This document shows, piece after piece, positions 46,988-58,024 of a DNA stretch of 64,000 bases (its first letter is position 1; each line of letters begins with the position of its first letter). The stretch is from contig CP136064.1 in assembly GCA_032622095.1 (NCBI GenBank), positions 188,839,794 to 188,903,793 on the forward strand, in the 5' to 3' direction. The position numbers and the translations under genes are program-made. This DNA is from Siphonodentalium dalli. Lineage: Eukaryota > Mollusca > Scaphopoda > Gadilida > Siphonodentaliidae. The notes beneath the pieces are model-generated. The model did not search any database and was not told the origin of the DNA. It worked only from the letters and a program-made list of their open reading frames with translations.

Positions 46988-48056
46988 ATACTGTTTCTGA
47001 GTGAACACGCGGAGGGCCAGGAACCTACGTCATAATTTGCTCCAAAATAGCGGAAATATGTCACGCCTGACAATTTCTATATTCGCTTTCTCTGTACTTC
47101 CAAATTATTTTGGCGTTAAAATTTCACAACCTCGACCAATTGTGACCGAAGTCACTTGCATACTTACTACAATTGCACATATCTTGAAGCCAAAGAAATG
47201 GTCATTCCGATTATGCATCTATAATATTCTTTATATATTTCATATACCGGACTAAGTTATTTCCGGGTGTCACCGTAACCTGAAATGACATGTATGGCCA
47301 AAAAACAACCCGATTTAGACATGTTTACCCAGATGGGCTCTTGTCCGCAAAAGTTCACTCAGAAACAGACATTCCTTGGATGTTTTATACATTGGTATAA
47401 CTACACTACACACAGGTGGTATATACAGAATGGTTTCGGGGGTGACAAGAAGGCAGCCAATCCCTGTGTGTTTATACATTGATCTACACATGTGGTATAT
47501 ACATAATGGTTTCAGTTTCATTATATATAGATCAGAATTCTAATAATCTAGACATTTCTATACGACATTTACTGAATAATATCTTACCATTTAGTATCCT
47601 GTGAATACAACATAAATTGGTCATTATCGTATATATTCTTAACATGTTTTAATCTAGATATAATCGCCTCTGTGTCTATGACGTAAAAGTTATGTTCAGG
47701 AAGGAGATAATATGGAAATACTCCGCAATTTAATACTCTCTATTTATAATTGTTTCTGGAATTAAAGATGCTCCATGCGACTTGGCCCCGACATAGTAAA
47801 ACATCCTCAAGTAATTGTTCGGATTACCATGCAAATGAAATATGAACTTTCCTTCAATATTTACGTAACTAAAATGTCACGAAGCCGCTAGACATCGCAT
47901 TTAGAATAATATCATCATAATTGAGAACATTCTAAGATATTTACTGCTCTTTGTGTAACGGATGCAGAAACGCTCTTTATTCTAAGGTAAATTTTGACTT
48001 TTGGACAACCTATTGCAAGATATCAAAATTGGCTAATATTGCCTCGTTTGAAAGCC
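46988..48056. other. No gene recognised; small duplication
   Basis: GTGGTATATACA.AATGGTTTC occurs near 47416 and again near 47493, from a local duplication. An 84-codon plus frame at 47001-47255 has no recognisable motif. Confidence 0.4.
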
Positions 48057-48440
48057 GATGTATACGGAAGCATTTAGCCGCCACTTACAAAAATCCACCC
48101 CTATAGATCGGCGTATATACGCCGACAATCTATGTAGGTACGCCGACCATCGGGGTAGTTACGCCGAGTATCGGAGTATAGTTATCGGAGTATATACGCC
48201 GAATATCGGAGTATATACGCCTCTGCATTACCCCATTCTAGCCAAACCTAAACATATGCATAGTCAACCGAGAATGGTGTTTCCCTTGGTCTATTGTGGA
48301 CAAACTTATTTTTCAATGATGATATACAAAGAATAAAATATAATCAGGGGTTTGGTGACTGATCAATTCTTATCGGGGGGGGGGGGGTAGAAATATGATT
48401 TTAATAGATTTGGGAGCCGAGACCTGTCCTACCTTTTACA

Positions 48441-48892
48441 TTAAAGGTAATCAATCCTATTTAACCTCCTAAATTACTATTTCTTTGGCATCGGGTGGGG
48501 GGGGGGGGGGGGTAAATATTTGATTCGAGTCGAAGAACCAGGCAACCCACTAAAGCTCAGATTGATCAGATATCGATTTTGGAAGTTTGTTATTTCAATT
48601 ATTAGTGGCCGTCAAACGGATGGTCTCGGTCGAAATTGCGGATGAAGATGATAACTCTAAAAGCAAGTGGTAATACGGCCAAATGTCGTGAATACTCAAG
48701 TGATAATACGGCCATACTTCGTTGAACAAAATGTTGATAAATAACACGTTTTGGTAAATTTTATACCATAGTTGACAGTTGTTAGCATTATTTTGTTGCA
48801 ATCGATTCTAATAAACTAAAGCGTATTTTAAAGAAATGTTGTTGTATATTGATGATATGCATGGGCCCTCTGATCGGATTGAGTAACTTTAG
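48441..48892. mobile_element. AGGTACTCAATCC-type TTAA element, nested
   Basis: The left end is TTAAAGGTAATCAATCC and the right is CTGATCGGATTGAGTAACT followed by TTAG (TTAA with one change). The interior has the CTTTGGC..CGGGTG block with a 16-G run at 48497-48512 and the GATTCGAGTCGA block. It interrupts one of the direct repeats of the surrounding element, so it is the younger insertion. Confidence 0.8.
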
Positions 48893-49932
48893 GGACTATA
48901 TGGTATGGGAATAATATAGAGTCTGTTATGTAGTTTATCTTAATATTCTTTTAAAACCATATCTCAGACAGTTATTTAGAAGTTTTGAGGCACACATATT
49001 GACTGAAAGGCAAGGGGACCAAGTTTCCCCGCTTTACCTCACACCTGTCCTGCTTCAAAATATGCATTTCAGATCATTATAATTTCTGAGAATCGTCTCT
49101 GCCTTGGTCAATTGTGGCCAAACCTATTTCAATATGATGAGATGCAATGAATAAAATCAAAACAGGGATTTGGAGATTGATACATTCTTATCAGGGAGCT
49201 GAAACATGCATTTCATAGATTTGGGAGCCGAAACCGACTTTGACATTATGGGCTATGTGAATAATATAAAACCATTTATGAACTCAGTCATTTGTTATTC
49301 GTTTAAAACCCCATCTCAGACAGTAAAGTTCTTTAAAAGTTTTGAGCCACAAACAAAGTGACTATTGGAAAGGAGACCAAGTTTGCCCAGCCTTACCACA
49401 CACCTGCCCTATACCTCAAAATATGCATTGTTTGATTATGCATATGCATATTTTGAGGTAGGACATGTGTGGTAAGATTAACTACATAAATGATTCTTTT
49501 TTTTAATTCCCATATAGCCCTTAATGTAAAAGGTAGGGCTGGATTTGGCTCCCAAATAAGCTACCCCCCCCCCCCCGGTAAGAATTGATCAGTCTCCAAA
49601 CACCTGTTTTTATTTTATTCGCTGTAAATGATCACTTTAAAATAAGTTTGGCCACAATAGACCAAGGGAAACACCATTCTCCACTACTGACCAGAAATGA
49701 ATATGTTTAGGTAGGGCAGGAATGGGTTAATGGAGAGGAAACTTGGTCTCCTTGGCTTTATTCACCCTGCATCTGACCATCGCCATCGACGTAGTTACGC
49801 CGGTGATCGGGGTATATACGCCAATGGTTGGCGTATATGCGCATATGTTCGGCATAACTATGCCGATGAGTGGGTTAATTCAGAGGAAACTTGATCTCCT
49901 TCTCTTTATTCACACTGTATGTGACCATCGAC

Positions 49933-50084
49933 ATCGGCGTAGTTACGCCGATGATCGGCGTATATACGCCGATAGTCGGCATAACTACGCCGATGGTCGG
50001 CGTAACTATACGCCGATGATTGGCGTATATACGCCGATGATTGGCGTATATACGCCGATCATCGGCGTAAATACGCCGATCTAG
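49933..50084. repeat. Tandem array of palindromic 20-24-bp units
   Basis: About six consecutive units follow ATCGGCGTATATACGCCGAT or close variants (GTAGTTAC, GTAACTATAC, GTAAATAC cores). The unit at 49954-49973 is a perfect 20-bp palindrome. Open frames on both strands (for example 49743-50084) result from the repeat. Iterated palindromes close to a transposon end often bind the transposase; that role here is inference. Confidence 0.9.
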
Positions 50085-50132
50085 GGTGGAATTTATTTTT
50101 ATATGTGGCGGCTCCATGCTTCCGTAGATGTA

Positions 50133-50594
50133 TGACCGTCAATACCTCCGATAAATGTGTTCATTGTTTGGTCTGATTATTTACGGTATCGAATAATATT
50201 TTCTTTGTAACAGAGTTTGTAATATATCGAAATATTAAACATATAAAATGTGATCGAAACAGAACCAGGTCTAATTTCTCATATGTGTATTAAATAGCTT
50301 ACTAATAATGATCAAATCGCGTTTCATTCAAGGAATAATTGTTTGTTAATCGTTGTCCTATATATGTGTGAGTTTACAATGATGCACTCAAATGGATTTA
50401 TGAGTGAAAAGGGAAAGCACTTGTATATTATGCCCCCAGTCTGGGTGTGCCGAAACTATATATAGAAAATCTATATGCGTTCGATATATAGAGTATGCAA
50501 CAAATAACAGGGAATATAATTCATGATTTAATGACTCAATCGTGAATTAACTTGAAATAAGAGTTCATGAACATGTGTATAATATTCACAATGT
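50133..50594. other. No gene recognised
   Basis: AT-rich, with no supported feature. Confidence 0.4.
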
Positions 50595-50811
50595 ATCATC
50601 ATGTTCATCATCATCATTACCATCGTCATCGTCGTCGTCGTCATCACCAACATCATCATTATAATCATCATCATAATTGTCATCATCGTCAAATCCTCGT
50701 CATAGTAATCGTCATCATCAACATTATCATCACCATCATACTAATCGTCATCAACTCTATCGTCGTCATCAACACTATCGTCGTCATCATAATCATCACC
50801 ATCATTATTGG
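50595..50811. repeat. CATCAT/CATCGTC microsatellite-like tract
   Basis: About 215 bp consist of interspersed CATCAT, CATCGTCGTC, TCATCACCATC and similar triplets. The 111-codon plus frame across it (His- and Ile-rich) is a by-product of the triplet repeat. Confidence 0.92.
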
Positions 50812-50955
50812 CATGCATAATCGCCATTATCGACGTCCATTCATCACGCGTATTATCATCTCTCAGTCCAATACTTTCAAACAGTATTTCGTCAGTCAGT
50901 GAACCACAAATCGAGACAGAATTCATAATTCATAAGATTTGTTTTTTTTAATTGT

Positions 50956-51272
50956 TTAAAGGTACTCAATCCGATCAGAGGGTCCTATATTACTATTTCT
51001 TTGGCTTTGGGGGTAAAAAGTATCAAGAGCTTACAATAATAACCACTTGATTTTAGAGTTATCCATCTTACACCCGCAATTTGTCCGTTTTGATCACGTG
51101 TTCTGCCAACTTGTGGGCTAAATATCCGAAAATTAATAGATTTCAAAAATCGATATCTAATCACTCTGAGCTTTGATGGATGGATTCCTCGACTCGAATC
51201 AAATATTTTTTTACCCCCAAAGCCAAAAGAAATAGTAATATAGGACCCGCTGATCGGATTGAGTACCTTTAA
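50956..51272. mobile_element. AGGTACTCAATCC-type TTAA MITE, complete copy
   Basis: TTAA at 50956-50959 and 51269-51272 brackets inverted termini AGGTACTCAATCCGATCAG. The symmetry continues through TTACTATTTCTTTGGCTTTG and its complement, giving about 75 bp of arm. It is 317 bp and non-coding. Relatives lie at 33463, 48441 and 52462. Confidence 0.9.
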
Positions 51273-51419
51273 TACGAAACATATCTATAGACGGTGACGT
51301 CATATATACTGTGGAGAAAGCACTGTATGGTGGTGTAATAGAAGTAATATCGGAATGTTTCAGTCTATGGAACGTATAGGCTTATATAGCTATGCCGTAG
51401 TCTGGGTCTACCCAGAATG

Positions 51420-51907
51420 GTATACTCATTGCTAGATCATACCATGAGCATGACTTACGCCGGTAGAAATCATATTTCATCGATTCAAAACCTGGGAACT
51501 TGTTGGTGTACTGGCGGTGAACTTTTTAACATTGAACAAACATTGCAGGGAATATATTTCATTGTTAATAGTTGTTCCTTAATAATATATTTCACAATAT
51601 ATGGTAGTACCAGCTCGAGGTTGCATGCTTTTTATGAGTCGATATCGGAATAAACATTGAATATAATACCCGGGAGAAATTCCACGATTGCAGTATGCGA
51701 TTGCAAATAAAAATCGGTCCAACAAAGTAAACTAAATCGTGCAATCTCAAGCTGGGGCCTCCACCTACAGTATATAAAGGGGCAGGCATTAATTTACACT
51801 GTTTTTCAATGTTATAAACTTCCCTGTCAGAACACCAAACTTCCCATATTTTGAACTGATTATGATCTCTATACGAGCGTAACTAAAGTAAAGATTCGTG
51901 ACATGAT
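51420..51907 (+). repeat. Dispersed repeat, copy 1 (partner at 55254-55740)
   Basis: It shares TTCAAAACCTGGGAACTT, TATATTTC.., CAATCTC..CT, GGCAGGCATTAA-like, TTTCAATGTTATAA and TTTGAACTG blocks with 55254-55740 in the same order and orientation, with strong divergence. Terminal symmetry is less clear than in the other copy. Confidence 0.6.
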
Positions 51908-52074
51908 CTAACTCATTGATAAATACGTACTCGTGCATCGGTAGTCATGGTATAGGAATCCTTCGTCCCAATCGAATTCTTCTGACATTTTCCTGGTCGC
52001 TGGTGAGTAGATTCTGTTGTCTGCTAGAGGCCACACTGGATGAAGATGTCGGGGACAGATACACAGGACCTGTT

Positions 52075-52345
52075 AACATAAGAATCCACATGCATGTGAC
52101 ATGTAGTATCACCAACCATGGTCTAATAATACGAATCCATACGCATTTGTCATGTAGTATCACCGGCCATGGTCTAAACATAATAATTCATATGCATGTG
52201 ACATGTAGTATCACCTACCATGATATATACATAAGAATCCATATGCATGTGACATGCAGTATCACCGACAACGTGGTCTAAACATAAGAATCCACATGCA
52301 TGCGTCGTGATGTATCACCGACCACGTGGTCTAAAATACGAAACC
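52075..52345. repeat. Minisatellite, about 4.5 units of 55-60 bp
   Basis: The unit contains ATAAGAATCCATATGCATGT, GACATGTAGTATCACC and a CCATGGTCTAA variant. Units differ by short indels. Open frames here reflect the repeat. Confidence 0.85.
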
Positions 52346-52461
52346 AAACCAATGTGCACATTGTTATAACCCTTCGCTAAGAGGTCCTGCTGATATGCTA
52401 TGATTCTAGTGGGTCCTGCTGAATTGTTGGGATCTTATATCGGGGAGGGGGACTGATGCAG

Positions 52462-52949
52462 TTAAAGGTACTCAATCCGTAAAGATGGTCCCCATCTCAA
52501 CAGATTCCAACAACAACAATCCGATCAGAGGGTCCTTTATTACTCTTTCTTTGGCTTTGGGGGTAAAACATATTTGATTCGAGTCGAGGAACACATCAAA
52601 CAAAGCTCAGAGTTATTAGATATTGATTTTTGAAATTTGTTAATTGCTCGAGATGAGTACTAATAACTGCCGTCAATTTGGTAACCTGCTCGAGATATTA
52701 CGCCAAAACTCTATTCAAACAGACAAGAATGGATAACTCTATAATCAAGTGGTAATAATAACGAAATTTTGACTGTCTTCTGGGCCAGAAAGAATTCCCG
52801 ATAATAAAAAATAATAGATTTATAAAATCGATATCTAACAAATCTGAGATTTGATGGGTGACTTCCTCGACTCGAATCAAATATTTTTGACCCCCGAAGC
52901 CATTGAAATAGTAATTGAGAGGAGTTTTTATCGGATTGAGTACCTTTAA
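52462..52949. mobile_element. AGGTACTCAATCC-type TTAA element, longer copy
   Basis: TTAA at 52462-52465 and 52946-52949 brackets termini AGGTACTCAATCC and GGATTGAGTACCT (right end A/T variant near 52930). The left end contains an extra segment ending GATTCCAACAACAACAA before CCGATCAGAGGGTCCT resumes; the partial copy at 33463 shares that segment. The interior arms (GATTCGAGTCGAGGAA and complement) make most of its 488 bp symmetric. Confidence 0.85.
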
Positions 52950-53390
52950 GAAAATGTACCGTTATGTTTTCTAAAGTTGTCATTTTCACGGCCTTTCGCC
53001 AATATACTGAACGAAGGGAGAAAAAGCCATTATGTTTATAATATAGTATATTTAAATATAATGACACGATCGCAATCAAAATGGATATTCCTGTCGTATT
53101 GCATACCGATGCGCAGCCATGATTAAAATAGTTTTTAAATATATGTGTTCGTGAATATTTCACGATGACTCTTTTTCTCAGATGTCTCGTATTATCCAAA
53201 CATCACAAATTGACAACTTTAGAAAAAAATAATGGTAAATTTTCTGAAAAGCATCAGTTTTCCCATTCAGCATCACAGCAATTCAGCAAGAACCTCATGC
53301 ATCATAGCAAATTAGCAGGATCAATTAGCCAGTTGCGGTTGTCACGGACTAATACTGCTTTGATCTATGCTTTGAGATTAATATTATCCA
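52950..53390. other. No gene recognised
   Basis: Frames crossing here (52711-53199 minus, 53165-53605 plus) run into the neighbouring TTAA element or the hairpin and have no recognisable domain. Confidence 0.4.
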
Positions 53391-53532
53391 CCATGACCTG
53401 GGGTGTGGGATGGAAAAATCTCACCCGAGGGGCCAGATATTTGGGCCGGGCACGAGGCTTGTCGAGTGTCCGGACCAAATATCTGGCCCCGAGGGTGAGA
53501 TTTTTCCATGCCCACATCCCAGGTCATGATGG
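53391..53532. repeat. Hairpin with arms of about 60 bp
   Basis: CCATGACCTGGGGTGTGGGA and onward (53391-53455) pairs with 53467-53532 with few mismatches, through TGGAAAAATCTCACCC and GGGGCCAGATATTTGG. The loop is about 12 bp. It is GC-richer than its flanks. A hairpin RNA or a small foldback element are both possible. Confidence 0.85.
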
Positions 53533-55253
53533 ATTATTTTTCTCCCAACCCAAGAGCTTCATTCCGATTTTCTTTTTAATACCAATCTTTGGTACATTCC
53601 AGTAGCTTCGTTGCATCTGGGGAGAAATCTGATGCGATATTCAGGGATTATCTGGAATGGTTTCGGTATATACCAAAGGTATATATACTGTAAAACAGAG
53701 CGCGTTACCCGTGCACGCAGGGCTAATACGTTCAGAGTGAAATCGACATGGTCTTATAAAATCGACATGAATACGTCACATCGTTGCACCTGCATAGATT
53801 CCAAGAAACGCACGTATTAATATGAAGTATGTACAACTAGACTAATCGTGTTTGTCATGGGAAATGTCCATGTCGGTACCATAAGAAAAGGAAACATGTG
53901 TATATATGACAGACAAATGTTAGTTAGACGCGTTCGAACTTCGACGAGTTATTGCTACGGTGACAACTGTTCGAATGTGGAACTATTTCGTTCGTCAGTC
54001 GTGAAGCGGATATTGTTTACGTGTCACAAAATGTGCAAGTAATGCCAGTTTCGCTTGGGGCCTTCCGTTTGATGGAATGTGTTTGCAAATTTGTATTAGC
54101 GTCCACTAATTCGTCCGTATTTATTTACTTGAATTGTGAAGCGTAACTGGTTGGTCGCCATTGTTTTCGTTGAGACAAAACATGATGGCGGATTGTTAAA
54201 TTAGTTCCGGCTCTTAATTAAATAGGTAAAGCAGTCACGTGGGTAGGGTGAGACAGCTGGTCACATGTTGGGTGAGACAGGGAAATCTCAGCCAGCTGTC
54301 TCACACGAGCTGCCTGTGCTAAAATGTGTAGGGGTGGGAGAAACATGGATGAATTTCAAGAACTCAGTATACATATATAAACGCATTGTTTCGTACATGA
54401 ACCAGTTGATATTTGCTGAATACATGTCGTTACCTGTCTGCTGCATTAACAAAGGATATTGTCACTGTAATAATCCCAATTTACCTTGTTTTCCGCCACC
54501 CCATGCATGTGTACATAAAGTATTGTACTGTTGGTTTCGAGAGAAGTGTGTGTTGAATTAAAATTAAGGCTATTATATGAGAGTATGTGTAGTTAACCAC
54601 TGATTTTCCAATCACGACCGAACACACGTCCAAATATGAAACTATCCACATCACAGCAAAAATATCATTGCAAAAATCAAAACAAATTAGGTTACACCAT
54701 ATTTAATACTAAAACACTTCATCTGGAATAGGTAAATGTGAATATAATTATATAGTTCACAATTACTCCGACGGAATTGCGTACATTTTGTCTATTTAAT
54801 TTGAAGCATAAAAGATGTTGACAAATACACGAAATATTGATATACCGGCTTCATATGGTATGGACAATAATTGCCATGCATGCATGGTCACAGAATATTT
54901 CCAGCTTTCTGGGGCATAATTATAATGCTCGTAGAAATGTATTTCAAGTATTTATCGACCTATTTCGATAACGGGAAAAAAATTAAAAAGCAAATATTAT
55001 TAGGGAACTAAGCTAATCAGATGCAGCCAGCTGAACTTCCCTACAATGAATGCATGGGATATATGGATCGGCGAGTACCGGGGTAACACATGTCTAAATT
55101 CGTCCTTGACCCTGCACTCACTCTGAAGTAGTTGTGGTAGTTGTTGTGCTCTGGTTCGAACAGTAATTGTTGCGCAACCTCTCGTCCTTGGCATGTTCTC
55201 ATTTCATAAACATTGTCGCACAGGATCTGCCTGAAATTGAAATGGTTGATACA
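53533..55253. other. No gene recognised
   Basis: A small inverted repeat GTGAGACAGCTGG...CCAGCTGTCTCAC lies at about 54248-54304. A 64-codon frame (53848-54042) and a 98-codon frame (54265-54561), both plus strand, have no recognisable domain. Confidence 0.4.
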
Positions 55254-55740
55254 GATCTCTACTCTGGCTACGCCCATATAGAGAGCATGTCCCACCAGTT
55301 CAAAACCTGGGAACTTTTTGAAGATTTCATGGCTAAGTTTATAACATCGAAAAAAAAATTAACACGGATAATATATTTCGTACAGTGAATACCTGTTTAT
55401 AATGTATTTCACTCTAGGAGATGGTCCCCGTTCGAGATTACATTATTTAAGCGACATTTGTGAGCCGATTTAACGGTAAATATTTAATTGCCAGCCGGGG
55501 AAATTTCATTATTGTAAGTGACGCAGAGCGTAACTAATGCAATCTCCAACTCGTACCTTCACATACCGTGAAATACATTAGTACGGAACAGGCATTAACT
55601 ATAAAAAATTAACTTGCGTTATGTGTTCAATGTTATAATGTCACCCATCATCATGCAGAACAGGTATACATAGAAAAGTACCCAGGTTTTGAACTGGTGC
55701 ATGGAAGATGATTTATAGGGTGTTGCCAGAGTAGAGATTC
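55254..55740. mobile_element. Short element with 58-bp inverted ends
   Basis: 55254-55311 (ATCTCTACTCTGGC.AC to CCAGTTCAAAACCTGGG) pairs with 55681-55739. A diverged copy lies at 51420-51907. I could not define a target duplication, and there is no coding frame of note. Confidence 0.65.
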
Positions 55741-55919
55741 ACGACATGGCGCAATGCCTATAATACATGTATATCCATGTAGATCAGCGTGACATAAGAG
55801 AGGGTGTCACCCTTATACCCCCATGAAACCTGAATATCAGTAAACAGAGATGGACGAATCTTGGGTATCTGTTAAAAAATGTAGAATACAAGTCATGGTT
55901 ATTTCGCAATGATGTGACA

Positions 55920-56460
55920 CTTCCCAGTAAACCTGTCGGTACCGGCCGCATTCTGGTTCAGACCGGCAGTGCTGTCACCGGCATGCCAATATTCTGCCGG
56001 GACTGGCCGATACAGGCGACCCAGTACCAACATGATGGTAACTCTTTAGTGCAGGCAGTCGGTATACCGGTCATGTGTAGACAAGAAGCCGGCAATCCGA
56101 TACAACATCCACATCGTGTTATTTCCGAATAAATCCGATACAATATAACGTTATTTGACATATTCTGATTATGATTCAACGGTGATGAAAAGTTAACATT
56201 TATATTAATTTTGTAGAAAATAATAAGGTTACGGTAACCTATACCGGTCGGTAACGGTGCCGATTCGACAAGCCGTGAAGTTTACCAGTAGTCAGTCGGT
56301 ACCGGCCGGTACAGGCAACTCAGTACCAACATGATGGCAAATCTTTCATGCAGGCAGTCGGAATCGGCCATATGTAGGCAAGAAATCGACACCAAATCAA
56401 ACGCATATGTTATTCAGTGTTAACCACCATCATATAACGTTATTTGACATATTTAAAGTG
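55920..56460 (+). repeat. Diverged tandem duplication, about 340 bp apart
   Basis: Blocks TACAGGC.AC.CAGTACCAACATGATGG, TGCAGGCAGTCGG and ATATAACGTTATTTGACATAT occur in the same order at 55922-56165 and 56280-56455. CCGG-rich strings (GGTACCGGCCG, GGTAACCTATACCGGTCGG) make this patch GC-richer. Confidence 0.8.
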
Positions 56461-58024
56461 ATGTGAAACACCCGGTATGGTGATCAAATAGAAATTGAGA
56501 ATAATCTTGTTCAATGTGGTAATTTTTAGAATTATTACAATGTATATCCAAATTGACAACACGCACAGTCATTCTTATACACATTAATTAAATGCAGTGA
56601 CTCTCGATGGCGAAATCGTTTTCGTTAGTTTATCGCCGATAGATGAGTGCCGAATCAAGTAGTAAATATTTACAATTTAACTTTGTTCAAACGATGTTTT
56701 ATATGGATAGTCAAGTATGCTGAATCAAATGAGGGTGCCTGTCGCTGCCTGTGACCCATATTTCACCCATAAAATCAACTTAAAGTCACATACTGTTTTT
56801 ATTGCCGCGAAAATACAGCAAGTCAATATCGAGACATATCACACTCGTTATACATATAATCTCATGAACATGGGAATACTTTGTTATTTGAATCACCCCT
56901 CGTGACCTTTCTGTCATAACTATCTCATCATCTGCTATACATATATGGACAAGTATGTTATTTAATAAATGAACGCTCTTCATGAAATCACACCGGTTGA
57001 AAGTTGAATTAAGTTGAAAATATGACGTTTTTTTTCACAAATATCTTCTAGACCAGTTCATGTCGTTTGGAACTGCTTGAGTAATGTGACTTTATATTGT
57101 GTTTTGTATATTAACTGATCATTGGAGCAATTAAATATGCAATTATTGGAACATGGTATAAAATTTCACAAAAAAATCACAATTGGGATTTTAGTCATAT
57201 TTCAACAAGAAATGAACAGAACTTTGTAATGTAAGTGAGGCATATCATTATCTATGAATATTCCAACTCACTGGAACCAAAATTCTTACTTTGGCTCAAA
57301 ATGGCTGCCAAAATGGCCGCCAAAATATGGAAAATGGTAAATATTGCCCCAGCGTGTCCTGCAATCGCTTACAAGTTGTGGTTGATGTATAAAACTGCCT
57401 CATATACATTGAATACTAACATATCTGATGCACCATGGTTAATTGTTACTATTGTTACCACTGACATCACCAAAAATATTGGACTTTTCTCTCAAAAACT
57501 GGACATAAATATCGGCAAAAATTAACTTTTTGGGTATAGACCATTTTTTCAAGTAAAATGCAACTATCATTGGTAAAATGTAACTGTCTCTGGATTCAAA
57601 TGTGTTTATTGTTTTGGTCTATCTTAAATGTGTCACACTACGGTATCTATAGACCAAATTGCTCAAGATGGCTTCCAAAATGGCAACCAAATTTGTAAAA
57701 AGTTTTTTTTTACATATATCCTGAACATTATTCTGTGTTATCCGAAAAGGTAGTAAATTGTGACTCACTTGGTTATTATACGTGTTAGTTAATTAACTGA
57801 CAACTATATGTTCTATTCTGGTTGTCCCAGTTCCGTATGGGGCATGACAAATTCATTTTAAAGTATGGAATTTTGCCAAGAACCTCTTTTGTGATTATGG
57901 CCATATTATTGAATGGAAATGGGCGGAACGTTGAGACGGAACCGAGATGAACCATAATCTTTGGCTATTCTGGTCCATTATGGTAACAAAAAATATCAAC
58001 TGGATGCAGGGTGGATGCCAAGAT
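56461..58024. other. No gene recognised; GATGGC-type motifs
   Basis: AAAATGGCTGCCAAAATGGC near 57298 and AAGATGGCTTCCAAAATGGC near 57664 resemble the modules of the foldback element's arms, with similar intervening text, so this may be a far-diverged relative. No gene is supported. Confidence 0.4.

Larger units (their letters stand above)
48063..50126. mobile_element. 2.06-kb inverted-repeat element with arrays of palindromic units
   Basis: Termini are TACGGAAGCAT..AGCCGCCAC and the complement, and GATGTA is duplicated outside them (48057-48062 and 50127-50132). Just inside each end is an array of palindromic units around GGCGTATATACGCC: left at about 48113-48226, right at about 49785-50084. 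The arms continue as inverted copies (TCTATTGTGGACAAACTTA and its relatives, then G- or C-runs). The centre near 49425-49480 is itself palindromic (CCTCAAAATATGCAT and its complement). A 330-360-bp unit is repeated directly in the left half (compare 48277-48375 with 49110-49200). A TTAA element is nested at 48441-48892. No transposase was recognised. Confidence 0.8.

Noticed and set aside
50567-50902. 111-codon His/Ile-rich frame
   Set aside because: It is produced by the CATCAT-type triplet tract.
52711-53199. 162-codon minus-strand frame
   Set aside because: About half lies in the TTAA element at 52462-52949; no domain is recognisable.
53165-53605. 146-codon plus-strand frame
   Set aside because: It runs through the hairpin at 53391-53532 and shows no domain.
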